From assembly GCA_014655195.1 (NCBI GenBank), contig BNBH01000013.1, positions 1-64,000 of the forward strand: DNA of 64,000 nt. Reading direction: 5' to 3'. The position numbers were made by a program, and so were the translations under genes. The stretch comes from Streptomyces cellulosae. Lineage in GTDB: Bacteria; Actinomycetota; Actinomycetes; Streptomycetales; Streptomycetaceae. Shown piece after piece: positions 1 to 10,906 of the stretch. How positions within the stretch are numbered: the first letter of the stretch is position 1; each line of letters starts with the position of its first letter. The notes beneath the pieces were generated by a model. That model searched no databases, was not told where the DNA came from, and saw only the letters and a list, made by a program, of their open reading frames with translations.

Positions 1-48
1 CTCAAGAACCGCCTCCAGGCCATCGAACGGGACACCGACGTAGCCTGA
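1..48 (+). CDS. C-terminal end of an unidentified protein
   Basis: The first bases form an open frame running in from the window edge and ending at a TGA at 46-48. Only 15 residues are visible (LKNRLQAIERDTDVA), charged and probably helical. I do not recognise the family. The frame stops just before the truncated substrate-binding protein that follows, so it may belong to a mobile element or another unit that replaced the front of that gene; this is inference. The previous sequence is needed to identify it. Confidence 0.4.
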   Translation, partial: LKNRLQAIERDTDVA

Positions 49-51
49 GCA

Positions 52-84
52 GTGGTGCACACAACTTCGTACTCGGTGGTGCAC
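52..84. repeat. Short direct repeat at the junction (GTGGTGCAC x2)
   Basis: The nonamer GTGGTGCAC occurs at 52-60 and again at 76-84, flanking 15 bases. It lies exactly between the stop of the incoming gene and the start of the truncated binding-protein frame, so it could be the trace of an insertion or deletion. It is too short to call a target duplication with confidence. Confidence 0.35.
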
Positions 85-1977
85 TCAGATGAGTACGCGG
101 ACAACACCGAGCCCAAGCAGGTCGTCGTCTACCGGCTCGCCCAGCAGGCCGTCTGGAGCGACGGCCGGGAGATCGGCGCCGCCGACTTCGCCGCCCAGTG
201 GCGCGCCCTGTCCGGCAGGGACACCGCCTACTGGACCGCCCGCAACGCCGGCTACGACCGCATCGAGAAGGTCGAGCGGGGCAAGAACGACCTCGAGGTC
301 AAGGTCACCTTCAGCCGCCCCTACGCCGACTGGAAGTCCCTGTTCAGCCCGCTCTACCCCAAGGAGGTCATGGGCTCCCCGGACTCCTTCAACGACGGGG
401 CGCGCAAGAAGCTCAAGGTCACCGCCGGGCCGTTCACGGTGGACAAGGTGGACACCGAGGAGGAAGAGGTCGTCCTCGCCCGCAATCCCCGCTGGTGGGG
501 CAGCCCGGCCAAGCTGCAGAAGATCGTGCTGCGCGCCGTGCCGCACGACAAGCGGATCTCCGCGCTCAGCGACGGCACCCTCGACCTGGCCGAGATCGAC
601 CCCGAGGCCGCCCGGCGCGTCACGGCCGCCGCCCTGCCGCAGGACGGGAACACGCCCCTGATGGGCCCCCAGGCCGACCGCTCCGCCGCGGACGCGCTGC
701 GTTCCTGGGCGGTCGCCAACGGCTCCGACGAGGACGATGCCGACGAGGAGATCTCCGCCCGGAAGAAGCTGCGCAAGAAGGCGGAGAAGTACGCACGCCA
801 GCAGAAGGCGCTCGGCGGCTTCGAGGTGCGCACGTCGCTGGAGCCCGCCTACACGCAGCTCGCCCTGAACGGCGCAGAGGGGCCCCTCTCCGACGAGCGG
901 GTCCGCCGCGCCGTGGCCCGCGCCCTGGACCGCAAGGACATCGCCGGCGCGGTGCTGAAGCCGCTCGGCCTGCCCGCCGAGCCCGTCGGCAGCCACCTCG
1001 CGCTGTCCGGCCAGGCCGCCTACGCCGACAGCAGCGGCGCCCTCGGCAAGCCGGACGCCAAGGAGGCCCGCGCCCTCCTCTCGGACGCCGGGTGGGTGCC
1101 GGGCGGCCCGGTGAAGGAGGAGAAGAAGGACGCGGAGAAGGACGAGGGCGAGGAGGCGGCCGGCTCCGAGGCGGACAAGGAGGACACCGAGGGCTCGGGC
1201 GGCTCGGAAGGCGACGGCGACGACGGCACGTACATCGTCGGCGAGGACGACGAGAAGGACGGGAGGAGCGACGGCAAGGCCCCGAACGACTCCGGCACCG
1301 GCACCGGCCAGCTGAAACAGGGCGGCGCCCCCGCCGGCGCCTACGCCCCCAAGGGCACCGCGGCCCCCGCCCGCGCCGACACCGCCCCGGTCGCCAAGGA
1401 CGGCAAGGCGCTGGTGCTGCGGTTCGTGCTGCCGTCGGGCCCGGGCTCGAAGACGCTGGAGACGGTGGCCGGCCGGATCGCGAAGATGCTGGAGAGGATC
1501 GGCATCCGCACCGACGTCTTCAAGGTCGACAACGACAGCTACTTCAAGGACCACATCGCGTCCGGCGACTTCGACCTGGCCCTCTACTCCTGGCCCGCGA
1601 CCGCCTTCCCCGCCACCGACGCCCGCCCCGTCTACTCCAAGCCGGTCCCGGCCGCCGACGGCTCGCTGAACGTCGAGCAGAACTGGACGCGGGTCGGCAC
1701 CGACCAGGTCGACCAGCTCTTCGAGCAGGCCATCGCCACCCTCGACGACTCCGAGCGCCGCGACCTGGTCCGCAAGGCCGACTCCCGTATCTGGGCGGCG
1801 GCGGGCTCCATCCCCCTCTACCAGCGCCCGCAGCTGGTCGCGGCGCGCAAGACCCTCGCCAACGCCGGCGCCTTCGGCTTCGCCACCCCGGTCTACGAGG
1901 ACATGGGCTTCCTGAAGAAGTCGGCGCGGGGGCCGGAAGGGTCGCCCGGGGCGAAGAACAGCGCATCCGGGAGCTGA
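52..1977 (+). pseudogene. N-terminally truncated family 5 peptide-binding protein (SBP_bac_5)
   Basis: The frame encodes most of an ABC-transporter substrate-binding protein of the oligopeptide/dipeptide class. The typical core begins almost at once: VVVYRLAQQAVWSDGREIGA near residue 25, then the YDRIEKVERG and PYADWKSLFSPLYP blocks. In intact family members this lies well over 100 residues in, after a signal peptide and lipobox. Here there is no signal peptide, no lipobox Cys and no convincing ribosome-binding site before the first GTG, so the product could not be exported. The C-terminal half carries a long acidic low-complexity insert at about residues 352-415 (runs of E, D, K, G, S). The body has no stops or frameshifts, so the damage is recent or the true 5' end lies across the junction. 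No permease genes accompany it. Confidence 0.7.
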
Positions 1978-1996
1978 CCGGACCGGCCGGAAACGC

Positions 1997-2037
1997 GACG
2001 CGGCCCGGCGCCCCCACCAGGGGCGCCGGGCCGCGTC
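1997..2037. terminator. Bidirectional hairpin terminator
   Basis: A perfect 18-bp inverted repeat (1997-2014 with 2020-2037) with a 5-base loop lies between two converging genes, the truncated binding protein and typA. It has no U-tract, as is usual for strong G+C-rich Streptomyces terminators, and probably serves both strands. Confidence 0.8.
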
Positions 2038-2055
2038 ATGTGCGCGGTGCGGTGA

Positions 2056-3972
<1,917 letters not shown>

Positions 3973-4463
3973 GAAAGGCGTACTCCCGGAGGTGGTGAAG
4001 GTTGCCCGCCGCAGACGTCTGTGGTGCGAGGGCCCTGCCGGGCTGGACACGCCTCGGCCTCCCTCCATGGTACGGGGCCGTCACCCCGTATGCCCGCGCC
4101 CGCCGGGGGGCCGGGGTCCTGGGCGGCCGGCGCCCGGGTCAGGGGGACGTCTCAGGGCGCTCGCACGTGCTTCCGGCAAACGCAACATCTCGTTCGCATA
4201 TCGGTGATCAGGCACGCGGGTTTCGGACATGTAAACCGAAAACGCGCGCAGAATGTCCGGATTGTCGAATTCGATTCAAGGGTGTCAAGCGCGCGCAGGT
4301 GTCGATCTCTGCAATATTTCCTCAAAAAAACGACGGTAGGGAGATCCCTATGTCGTTCGCCCTTGACGCGCGTTGAGTCTCTTGGCGAAAGTTCCCCCAA
4401 ACCGCAGAACCTGCCGGTATCTGCGCTGCGCTCAACTCTCCAACCCCCCGGGGGACGAACACG
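3973..4463. promoter_or_regulatory. typA/bldKA divergent intergenic region
   Basis: About 490 bases separate the divergent typA and bldKA starts. The half next to bldKA is clearly less G+C-rich than the genes, as expected of promoters. Visible elements are a 6-bp inverted repeat TTTCGG/CCGAAA (4221-4226, 4236-4241), an A-tract at 4324-4330, and a possible 8-codon leader frame with a Shine-Dalgarno-like GGTAGGGAG (frame 4350-4376). A TTGACG hexamer lies at 4363-4368 but no good -10 partner is seen. The bldKA ATG is preceded by GGGGGACGAACACG. Which element acts as the bldK promoter cannot be decided by eye. Confidence 0.5.
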
Positions 4464-5504
4464 ATGACCAGTCCAACTAAGGCTGAGGACTCCGGGTCCG
4501 CGGCTGTCTTGGACCCTGAGCTCACGGCGACCACCGACGTCGTCAAGGGCGAGAAGCAGCCCGAGGGCCGTTCCCCCGGCCAGTTGATGTGGCAGCGCTT
4601 CAAGCGCGACCGTACCGGAGTCGTCTCCGCGTGTGTGGTCATTTTCTTCTTCGTGGTGGCCGCGCTCGCGCCGGTGATCTCCAAGCTGTACGGCAAGGAC
4701 CCCTACACGCTGTACGCCCAGGAGCCCGACTACCCGTTCCTGCTCGACGACTTCGCGATGCCGAGCGGGGACTTCGGCGGCATCTCGGGCGACTTCTGGT
4801 TCGGCGTGGAGCCCAAGCTCGGCCGCGACGTGTTCACCATGCTGCTGTACGGCATGCGGACGTCGCTGTACATGGCCGTGCTCGTCACGCTGCTCAGCGT
4901 GATCACGGGCGTGATCATCGGCATGATCGGCGGCTACTTCGGCGGCCGTGTCGACTACTGGATCGGCCGGGTGACGGACTTCTTCCTGGGCTTCCCCCAG
5001 CAGCTGTTCTTCATCGCCTTCATGCCGGTCGTCACCGCGATGTTCGTCGACCCGCAGGACGAGACCCCCACCTACCTGCGGGCCGTCGCGATCATCATGG
5101 TGATGTGGTTCCTCGGCTGGATGGGCCTGGCCCGTCTGGTGCGCAGCTCCGTGCTGTCGCTGAGGGACCGTGAGTTCGTCGAGGCGGCCAAGGTGTCCGG
5201 CGCCCCTCCCGGCCGCATCGTGCGCAAGGAGATCCTGCCGAACATCGTCACCCCGATCCTGGTGCAGGCCACGTACATCCTGCCCAGCACGATCCTCACC
5301 ATCGCGTTCCTCTCCTTCATCGGTGTCGGCTTCGTCGAGCCGACCCCCGACTGGGGCCGCATGTTCAAGGTCGGCACCGAGGTGTACGAGCAGGACCCGA
5401 TGTTCCTGCTCTTCCCCGGAGCGGCGCTGGTGATCTTCGTACTCGCCTTCAACCTTCTCGGAGACTCCGTCCGGGACGCATTCGACCCCAAGACCGGACG
5501 CTGA
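4464..5504 (+). CDS. bldKA: Oligopeptide ABC transporter permease BldKA (DppC type)
   Basis: A 346-residue inner-membrane permease of the OppC/DppC class. A charged cytoplasmic N-terminus of about 55 residues precedes the first membrane segment (VVSACVVIFFFVVAALAPVI), then a large outside loop, then about five more helices. The cytoplasmic EAA loop that docks on the ATPases is at about residue 240 (EAAKVSGAPPGRIVRKEILP). It is first in a five-gene set of permease, binding lipoprotein, permease and two ATPases, the known bldKA-E order. In S. coelicolor, BldK imports an extracellular oligopeptide signal and mutants fail to raise aerial hyphae on rich medium (Nodwell and Losick work). A 101-base gap separates it from the binding protein. 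The assignment rests on family plus gene order and neighbours (typA upstream, mshB about 25 kb downstream). Confidence 0.9.
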   Translation: MTSPTKAEDSGSAAVLDPELTATTDVVKGEKQPEGRSPGQLMWQRFKRDRTGVVSACVVIFFFVVAALAPVISKLYGKDPYTLYAQEPDYPFLLDDFAMPSGDFGGISGDFWFGVEPKLGRDVFTMLLYGMRTSLYMAVLVTLLSVITGVIIGMIGGYFGGRVDYWIGRVTDFFLGFPQQLFFIAFMPVVTAMFVDPQDETPTYLRAVAIIMVMWFLGWMGLARLVRSSVLSLRDREFVEAAKVSGAPPGRIVRKEILPNIVTPILVQATYILPSTILTIAFLSFIGVGFVEPTPDWGRMFKVGTEVYEQDPMFLLFPGAALVIFVLAFNLLGDSVRDAFDPKTGR

Positions 5505-5605
5505 TCGTCCATTGGTGGGTGGGGGAGCTGCCGCCCCCGGCCGGGCTACCGGACTGTCAGGCAGCAACTCGTGGACAACTATCGACAGGTAGGTGCATCG
5601 GCATC

Positions 5606-7405
5606 ATGAAGCCCATCAGAACGCGTACCGCGCGCGCCATAGCCGTGGCCATCGTGGCGGGGTCCCTGACCCTGACCGCTTGCTCCGGCAGCGACAACGG
5701 CGGGGGCAAGGAGAGCGACGCGAAGTCGCAGAAGGACGCCGCCGAGCAGCAGGACCCTGTCGTCTACGGCGACGCGGCCGCGTCGACCGGCCCGGCGAAG
5801 GACGTCGCGGGCGCCAAGCCCGGCGGCTTCATCAACGTCTACATGCAGTCGGACCTGTCCCACATGGACCCGGGTCAGATCTACGTCAGCGACGCCGGCC
5901 AGTTCTCCAACCTCATCCACCGAGGCCTGACGAACTACCAGGAGGACGCCGAGGGCAACCTCACCGTCGTCGGTGACATCGCCACCGACGCCGGCCAGTC
6001 CTCCGAGGGCGGCAAGGTCTGGACGTACAAGCTCAAGGACGGCATCAAGGACGAGGACGGGAACCCGATCACCTCGGCCGACGTCCGCCACACCATCGAG
6101 CGTCTGTACTCGAAGGTCATCTTCGACGGCCCGACGTTCGTCCAGTCCTGGCTCTCCGGCAACGACTACCGCAAGGCGCTGCCCGACGGCCCGTACAAGG
6201 GCAAGCACCTGCCCGACACGGTCCTCGAGACGCCGGACGACAAGACCGTCATCTTCAAGTTCAGCCAGCCGCGCCCGGACCTGCCGCAGGCCCTGGCCAT
6301 GGCCGGTTACTCCATCGTGCCCGCCAAGCAGGACACGAAGGCGAAGTACGACAAGGCCCCCGCGGCCCTCGGCCCGTACAAGATCGCCGAGTACAAGCCG
6401 GGCAAGTCCATGAAGCTGGTCAAGAACGACCAGTGGGACCCGAAGACCGACGCCGTGCGCCACCAGTACGTGGACGGCTGGAACTTCACCAACACCGTCT
6501 CCCAGGCCAGCCAGACCAAGCGTCTGATCTCGGACCAGGGCGAGGCCAAGAACGCCATCCAGTTCACCGACTCGGTGGACCCGGCGCAGATGGCCGACGT
6601 GGTCACCAACCCGGAGACCAAGAAGCGCACCATCGCGGGCTACCAGCCGTACGTGTGGCAGCTCACCTTCAACCTGGACCGCATCAAGGACAAGAAGGTC
6701 CGCGATGCGATCACCTACGCGATCCCGAGCCAGTCCATGGTCCAGGCGGACGGCGGCCGCTACGGCGGTGAGGTCGCCGGCGGTCTGCTCGCCCCGACCC
6801 TGCCGGGCTTCGACCCGACGTACGACCCGTTCGGCAAGCTGAAGAAGCCCAACGGCGACATCGAGAAGGCCAAGGAGCTGCTGAAGGAGGCGGGTGTCAA
6901 GGAGGGCACGAAGCTCACCTACGCCTACTCCAACACGCCGCGCGGCCAGGCCCAGCAGGTCATCCTGAAGGACGCCCTCGAGAAGCTCGGCTTCGACGTC
7001 CAGTCGAAGGAGATCGACCGCGCCAGCTTCTACGAGCAGGTCGGCAAGCTCAACAACCCGTACGACCTCTACATGACCGGCTGGGGCCAGGACTGGCCGT
7101 CCCCGTCCACGGTCATCACCCCGGTCTACGACGGTGAGCTGATCGCCGACGGTGCGTCGAACTACTCGCACGTCAACGACAAGCAGGTCAACGAGCTCAT
7201 CCAGAAGGCCCTGAAGCAGGAGCCCGAGGAGGCGGCCAAGACCTGGGAGCAGGCCCACCACCGCATCGTGGAGGAGATCAACCCGGCTGCCCCGGTCTAC
7301 TACTCGAAGCAGCTCCAGCTCTACGGGTCGAACATCGGTGGCGCTCGGTACAGCACCGAGTCGAGCTACATCAACATCACCGACCTGTACCTGAAGCAGC
7401 CGTAA
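5606..7405 (+). CDS. bldKB: Oligopeptide-binding lipoprotein BldKB
   Basis: A 599-residue SBP_bac_5 lipoprotein that captures extracellular peptide for the BldK importer. The N-terminus is a lipoprotein signal: MKPIRTRTARAIA, a hydrophobic stretch, then lipobox LTAC with the acylated Cys at about residue 25, followed by a Ser/Gly/Asp-rich tether. The binding core includes VYMQSDLSHMDPGQIYVSD, the KDGIKDEDGNPITSADV block and a C-terminal domain with YMTGWGQDWPSPSTVITPVYD. The ATG at 5606 is chosen since it begins the signal peptide; the frame is open 87 bases further upstream but encodes nothing signal-like. A stable hairpin lies just after the stop, which may raise the dose of this subunit over the membrane components. 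Confidence 0.93.
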   Translation: MKPIRTRTARAIAVAIVAGSLTLTACSGSDNGGGKESDAKSQKDAAEQQDPVVYGDAAASTGPAKDVAGAKPGGFINVYMQSDLSHMDPGQIYVSDAGQFSNLIHRGLTNYQEDAEGNLTVVGDIATDAGQSSEGGKVWTYKLKDGIKDEDGNPITSADVRHTIERLYSKVIFDGPTFVQSWLSGNDYRKALPDGPYKGKHLPDTVLETPDDKTVIFKFSQPRPDLPQALAMAGYSIVPAKQDTKAKYDKAPAALGPYKIAEYKPGKSMKLVKNDQWDPKTDAVRHQYVDGWNFTNTVSQASQTKRLISDQGEAKNAIQFTDSVDPAQMADVVTNPETKKRTIAGYQPYVWQLTFNLDRIKDKKVRDAITYAIPSQSMVQADGGRYGGEVAGGLLAPTLPGFDPTYDPFGKLKKPNGDIEKAKELLKEAGVKEGTKLTYAYSNTPRGQAQQVILKDALEKLGFDVQSKEIDRASFYEQVGKLNNPYDLYMTGWGQDWPSPSTVITPVYDGELIADGASNYSHVNDKQVNELIQKALKQEPEEAAKTWEQAHHRIVEEINPAAPVYYSKQLQLYGSNIGGARYSTESSYINITDLYLKQP

Positions 7406-7422
7406 GCCCTCAGTTCGGCTGA

Positions 7423-7460
7423 CCGCGGGGGTGTGCGCCAGGCGGAGCACACCCCCGCGG
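7423..7460 (+). terminator. Intra-operon hairpin after bldKB
   Basis: A perfect 14-bp inverted repeat (7423-7436 with 7447-7460) with a 10-base loop lies 18 bases after the bldKB stop and 50 bases before bldKC. Since the operon continues, it is more likely a partial terminator or an mRNA 3'-end stabiliser that gives excess binding protein, as known for other importer operons such as malE-malF. The role here is inferred. Confidence 0.6.
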
Positions 7461-7509
7461 ACGGTACCCCTCACCTGCCGCCGCGTTTCGAAGAGAGCAT
7501 CCACCCGCC

Positions 7510-8487
7510 ATGCTTCAGTTCCTCATCCGCAGGCTGACCGGCGCCGTCGTCATCATGTTCCTGATCGGCGCCTTCACGTTCTTCCTGTTCTACACAGTTC
7601 CTCAGGACTTCGCTGCGCTGTCCTGCGGCAAGAACTGCTCGCCCGAGAACCTCGCGGTGATCCGCGAGAACCTGGGTCTGGACAAGCCCCTTCCCACCCA
7701 GTTCTGGGAGTTCATGTCGGGCATCGTGGCCGGCCGCGACTTCCCGCAGGGGCACTGCTCCGCGCCGTGCCTGGGTGTCTCCTTCGAAAGCGGCGAGTTC
7801 GTCTGGGACTCCATCATCGACCGCTTCCCGCTGACGCTGTCGCTGACCGTCGGCGGTCTCGTGATCTTCCTGATCCTGGGCCTCGGCTCGGGTCTGCTGG
7901 CCGCCTGGAAGCGCGGCACCGTCGTCGACAAGATCGTCAGCGGCGCCTCGATCGTGCTCAGCTCCTTCCAGATCTACCTGCTCGGCCCGATCGTCCTCGG
8001 CCTGCTGGTCTACAGCACGGGCATCATGGAGTTCCCGAAGTACTACAACTTCACCGAGGAGCCCGGAGCCTGGTTCCTGGGGATGCTCATCCCCTGGGTG
8101 GTCATGGCCACCATCTTCACCGCGCAGTACACCCGTATGTCCCGCTCGACGATGATCGAGCAGCTCCAGGAGGAGCACGTCCGCACCGCGCGCGCCAAGG
8201 GCATGCGCCAGAGCTACGTGTTCTTCCGGTACGCCTGGCGCGGCTCCCTGATCCCGATCGTCACCATCCTCGGCATGGACCTCAGCGCGCTGCTGTCCGG
8301 CGCGGTCGTCACCGAGTTCACCTTCGACCTGGCCGGCATCGGCCGTCTCGCGGTGGACTCCTCGCTGACGAAGGACCTGCCGGTGACCATGGGTGTCATG
8401 CTGTTCGGAGCCTTCTTCATCCTGCTCCTGAACATCCTCGTCGACCTCGCCTACGCGTACATCGACCCGCGCGTACGGCTCAGCTAG
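7510..8487 (+). CDS. bldKC: Oligopeptide ABC transporter permease BldKC (DppB type)
   Basis: A 325-residue permease of the OppB/DppB class and partner of BldKA in the channel. It starts MLQFLIRRLTGAVVIMFLIG, the typical first helix directly at the N-terminus, then an outside loop with several Cys (SCGKNCSPENL and the CSAPCLG block), then five helices. The EAA loop is at about residue 227 (RTARAKGMRQSYVFFRYAWR). Two Cys pairs in the first extracellular loop are notable and could form disulphides. The stop is followed by AGGAG and bldKD ten bases later. Confidence 0.92.
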   Translation: MLQFLIRRLTGAVVIMFLIGAFTFFLFYTVPQDFAALSCGKNCSPENLAVIRENLGLDKPLPTQFWEFMSGIVAGRDFPQGHCSAPCLGVSFESGEFVWDSIIDRFPLTLSLTVGGLVIFLILGLGSGLLAAWKRGTVVDKIVSGASIVLSSFQIYLLGPIVLGLLVYSTGIMEFPKYYNFTEEPGAWFLGMLIPWVVMATIFTAQYTRMSRSTMIEQLQEEHVRTARAKGMRQSYVFFRYAWRGSLIPIVTILGMDLSALLSGAVVTEFTFDLAGIGRLAVDSSLTKDLPVTMGVMLFGAFFILLLNILVDLAYAYIDPRVRLS

Positions 8488-8497
8488 GAGAAACACC

Positions 8498-9559
8498 GTG
8501 ACCACACTGACCAAGACCGAAGGCGAGAAGGCCCCGACCGGGCCCGACTCCTTCCTCTCGGTCCGCGACCTGCGGGTGCGGTTCTCCACCGAGGACGGCA
8601 TCGTCAAGGCGGTCGACGGGCTGTCCTTCGACGTCGAGCGCGGCAAGACCCTGGGCATCGTGGGCGAGTCGGGCTCCGGCAAGTCCGTGACCAACCTGAC
8701 CGTGCTCGGGCTGCACAACCCCAAGACCACCACCGTGGAGGGCGAGATCCTCCTCGAGGGCCAGGACCTGGTGACCACTCCTGAGAAGGAGATGGAGAAG
8801 CTCCGCGGCAACAAGGTCGCGATGATCTTCCAGGACCCGCTGACGGCGCTCTCGCCGTACTACACGGTGGGCCGGCAGATCGCCGAGCCGTTCATGAAGC
8901 ACACCGGCGCCTCCAAGAAGGAGGCCCGGGACCGGGCCGTCGAGATGCTCACCAAGGTCGGCATCCCGCAGCCCAGGACCCGCGTGGACGACTACCCGCA
9001 CCAGTTCTCCGGCGGTATGCGCCAGCGCGCCATGATCGCCATGGCCCTGGTCTGCGACCCGGACCTGCTGATCGCCGACGAGCCGACCACCGCCCTCGAC
9101 GTGACCGTCCAGGCCCAGATCCTCGACCTGCTCAAGGACCTCCAGCAGGAGTTCGGATCGGCGATCATCTTCATCACCCACGACCTCGGCGTCATCTCCG
9201 ACATGGCCGACGACCTGCTGGTGATGTACTCCGGCCGGGCCGTCGAGCGCGGCAGCGTCCGCGAGGTGCTGCGTGAGCCGCGCCACCCCTACACCTGGGG
9301 CCTGCTCAGCTCGATGCCGCGCCTCGGCGGAAGCACCTCGCAGCCGCTGACGCCGATCCCCGGCTCGCCGCCCAGCCTGCTCAACCCGCCGTCCGGCTGC
9401 CCGTTCCACCCCCGCTGCACGTTCACGGACAAGGTGTCGGGCGACCGCTGCAGCACCGAGCGGCCCACGCTGGGCGACGGACGCGCCGCTGCCTGCCACC
9501 TGACGGCGGAGCAGAAGCAGACCATCTTCATCGACAAGATCCAGCCCCGGCTGCGCTAG
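8498..9559 (+). CDS. bldKD: Oligopeptide ABC transporter ATPase BldKD (DppD type)
   Basis: A 353-residue cytoplasmic ATPase. Walker A GESGSGKSV is near residue 55, Q-loop MIFQDPLTAL, signature FSGGMRQR near 170, Walker B LLIADEPTTALD near 190 and the H-loop ITHD near 227. The C-terminal oligopeptide-transporter domain has the Cys set CPFHPRC...DRC...AAC, which in DppD/OppD proteins is reported to bind a 4Fe-4S cluster. GTG start eight bases after AGGAG. It works as a pair with BldKE, the gene 13 bases downstream. Confidence 0.93.
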   Translation: MTTLTKTEGEKAPTGPDSFLSVRDLRVRFSTEDGIVKAVDGLSFDVERGKTLGIVGESGSGKSVTNLTVLGLHNPKTTTVEGEILLEGQDLVTTPEKEMEKLRGNKVAMIFQDPLTALSPYYTVGRQIAEPFMKHTGASKKEARDRAVEMLTKVGIPQPRTRVDDYPHQFSGGMRQRAMIAMALVCDPDLLIADEPTTALDVTVQAQILDLLKDLQQEFGSAIIFITHDLGVISDMADDLLVMYSGRAVERGSVREVLREPRHPYTWGLLSSMPRLGGSTSQPLTPIPGSPPSLLNPPSGCPFHPRCTFTDKVSGDRCSTERPTLGDGRAAACHLTAEQKQTIFIDKIQPRLR

Positions 9560-9572
9560 GGAGATCCGAGAC

Positions 9573-10697
<1,125 letters not shown>

Positions 10698-10736
10698 CCC
10701 CCTTCGCAGAAGGCTCTGAAGGACGCACAGCCCTGA

Positions 10737-10777
10737 GGACCGGGGGCGGGAGGACACGCACCTCCCGCCCCCGGTCC
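10737..10777 (+). terminator. bldK operon terminator
   Basis: A perfect 17-bp G+C-rich stem (10737-10753 with 10761-10777), 7-base loop, followed by TTT. It separates the bldK operon from the second peptide importer. Confidence 0.85.
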
Positions 10778-10906
10778 TTTCGCGTGCCCGCCCCCGTGCG
10801 CCCGTCCGGTGGATCTCGCACCCCCGTACGGCCGCGGCGGGCGTGCGCGCGGGGGCACCCCCTCCCAGGCTGGCCCGGTAAGGGACCCGGGCACGAGGAG
10901 GCACCC

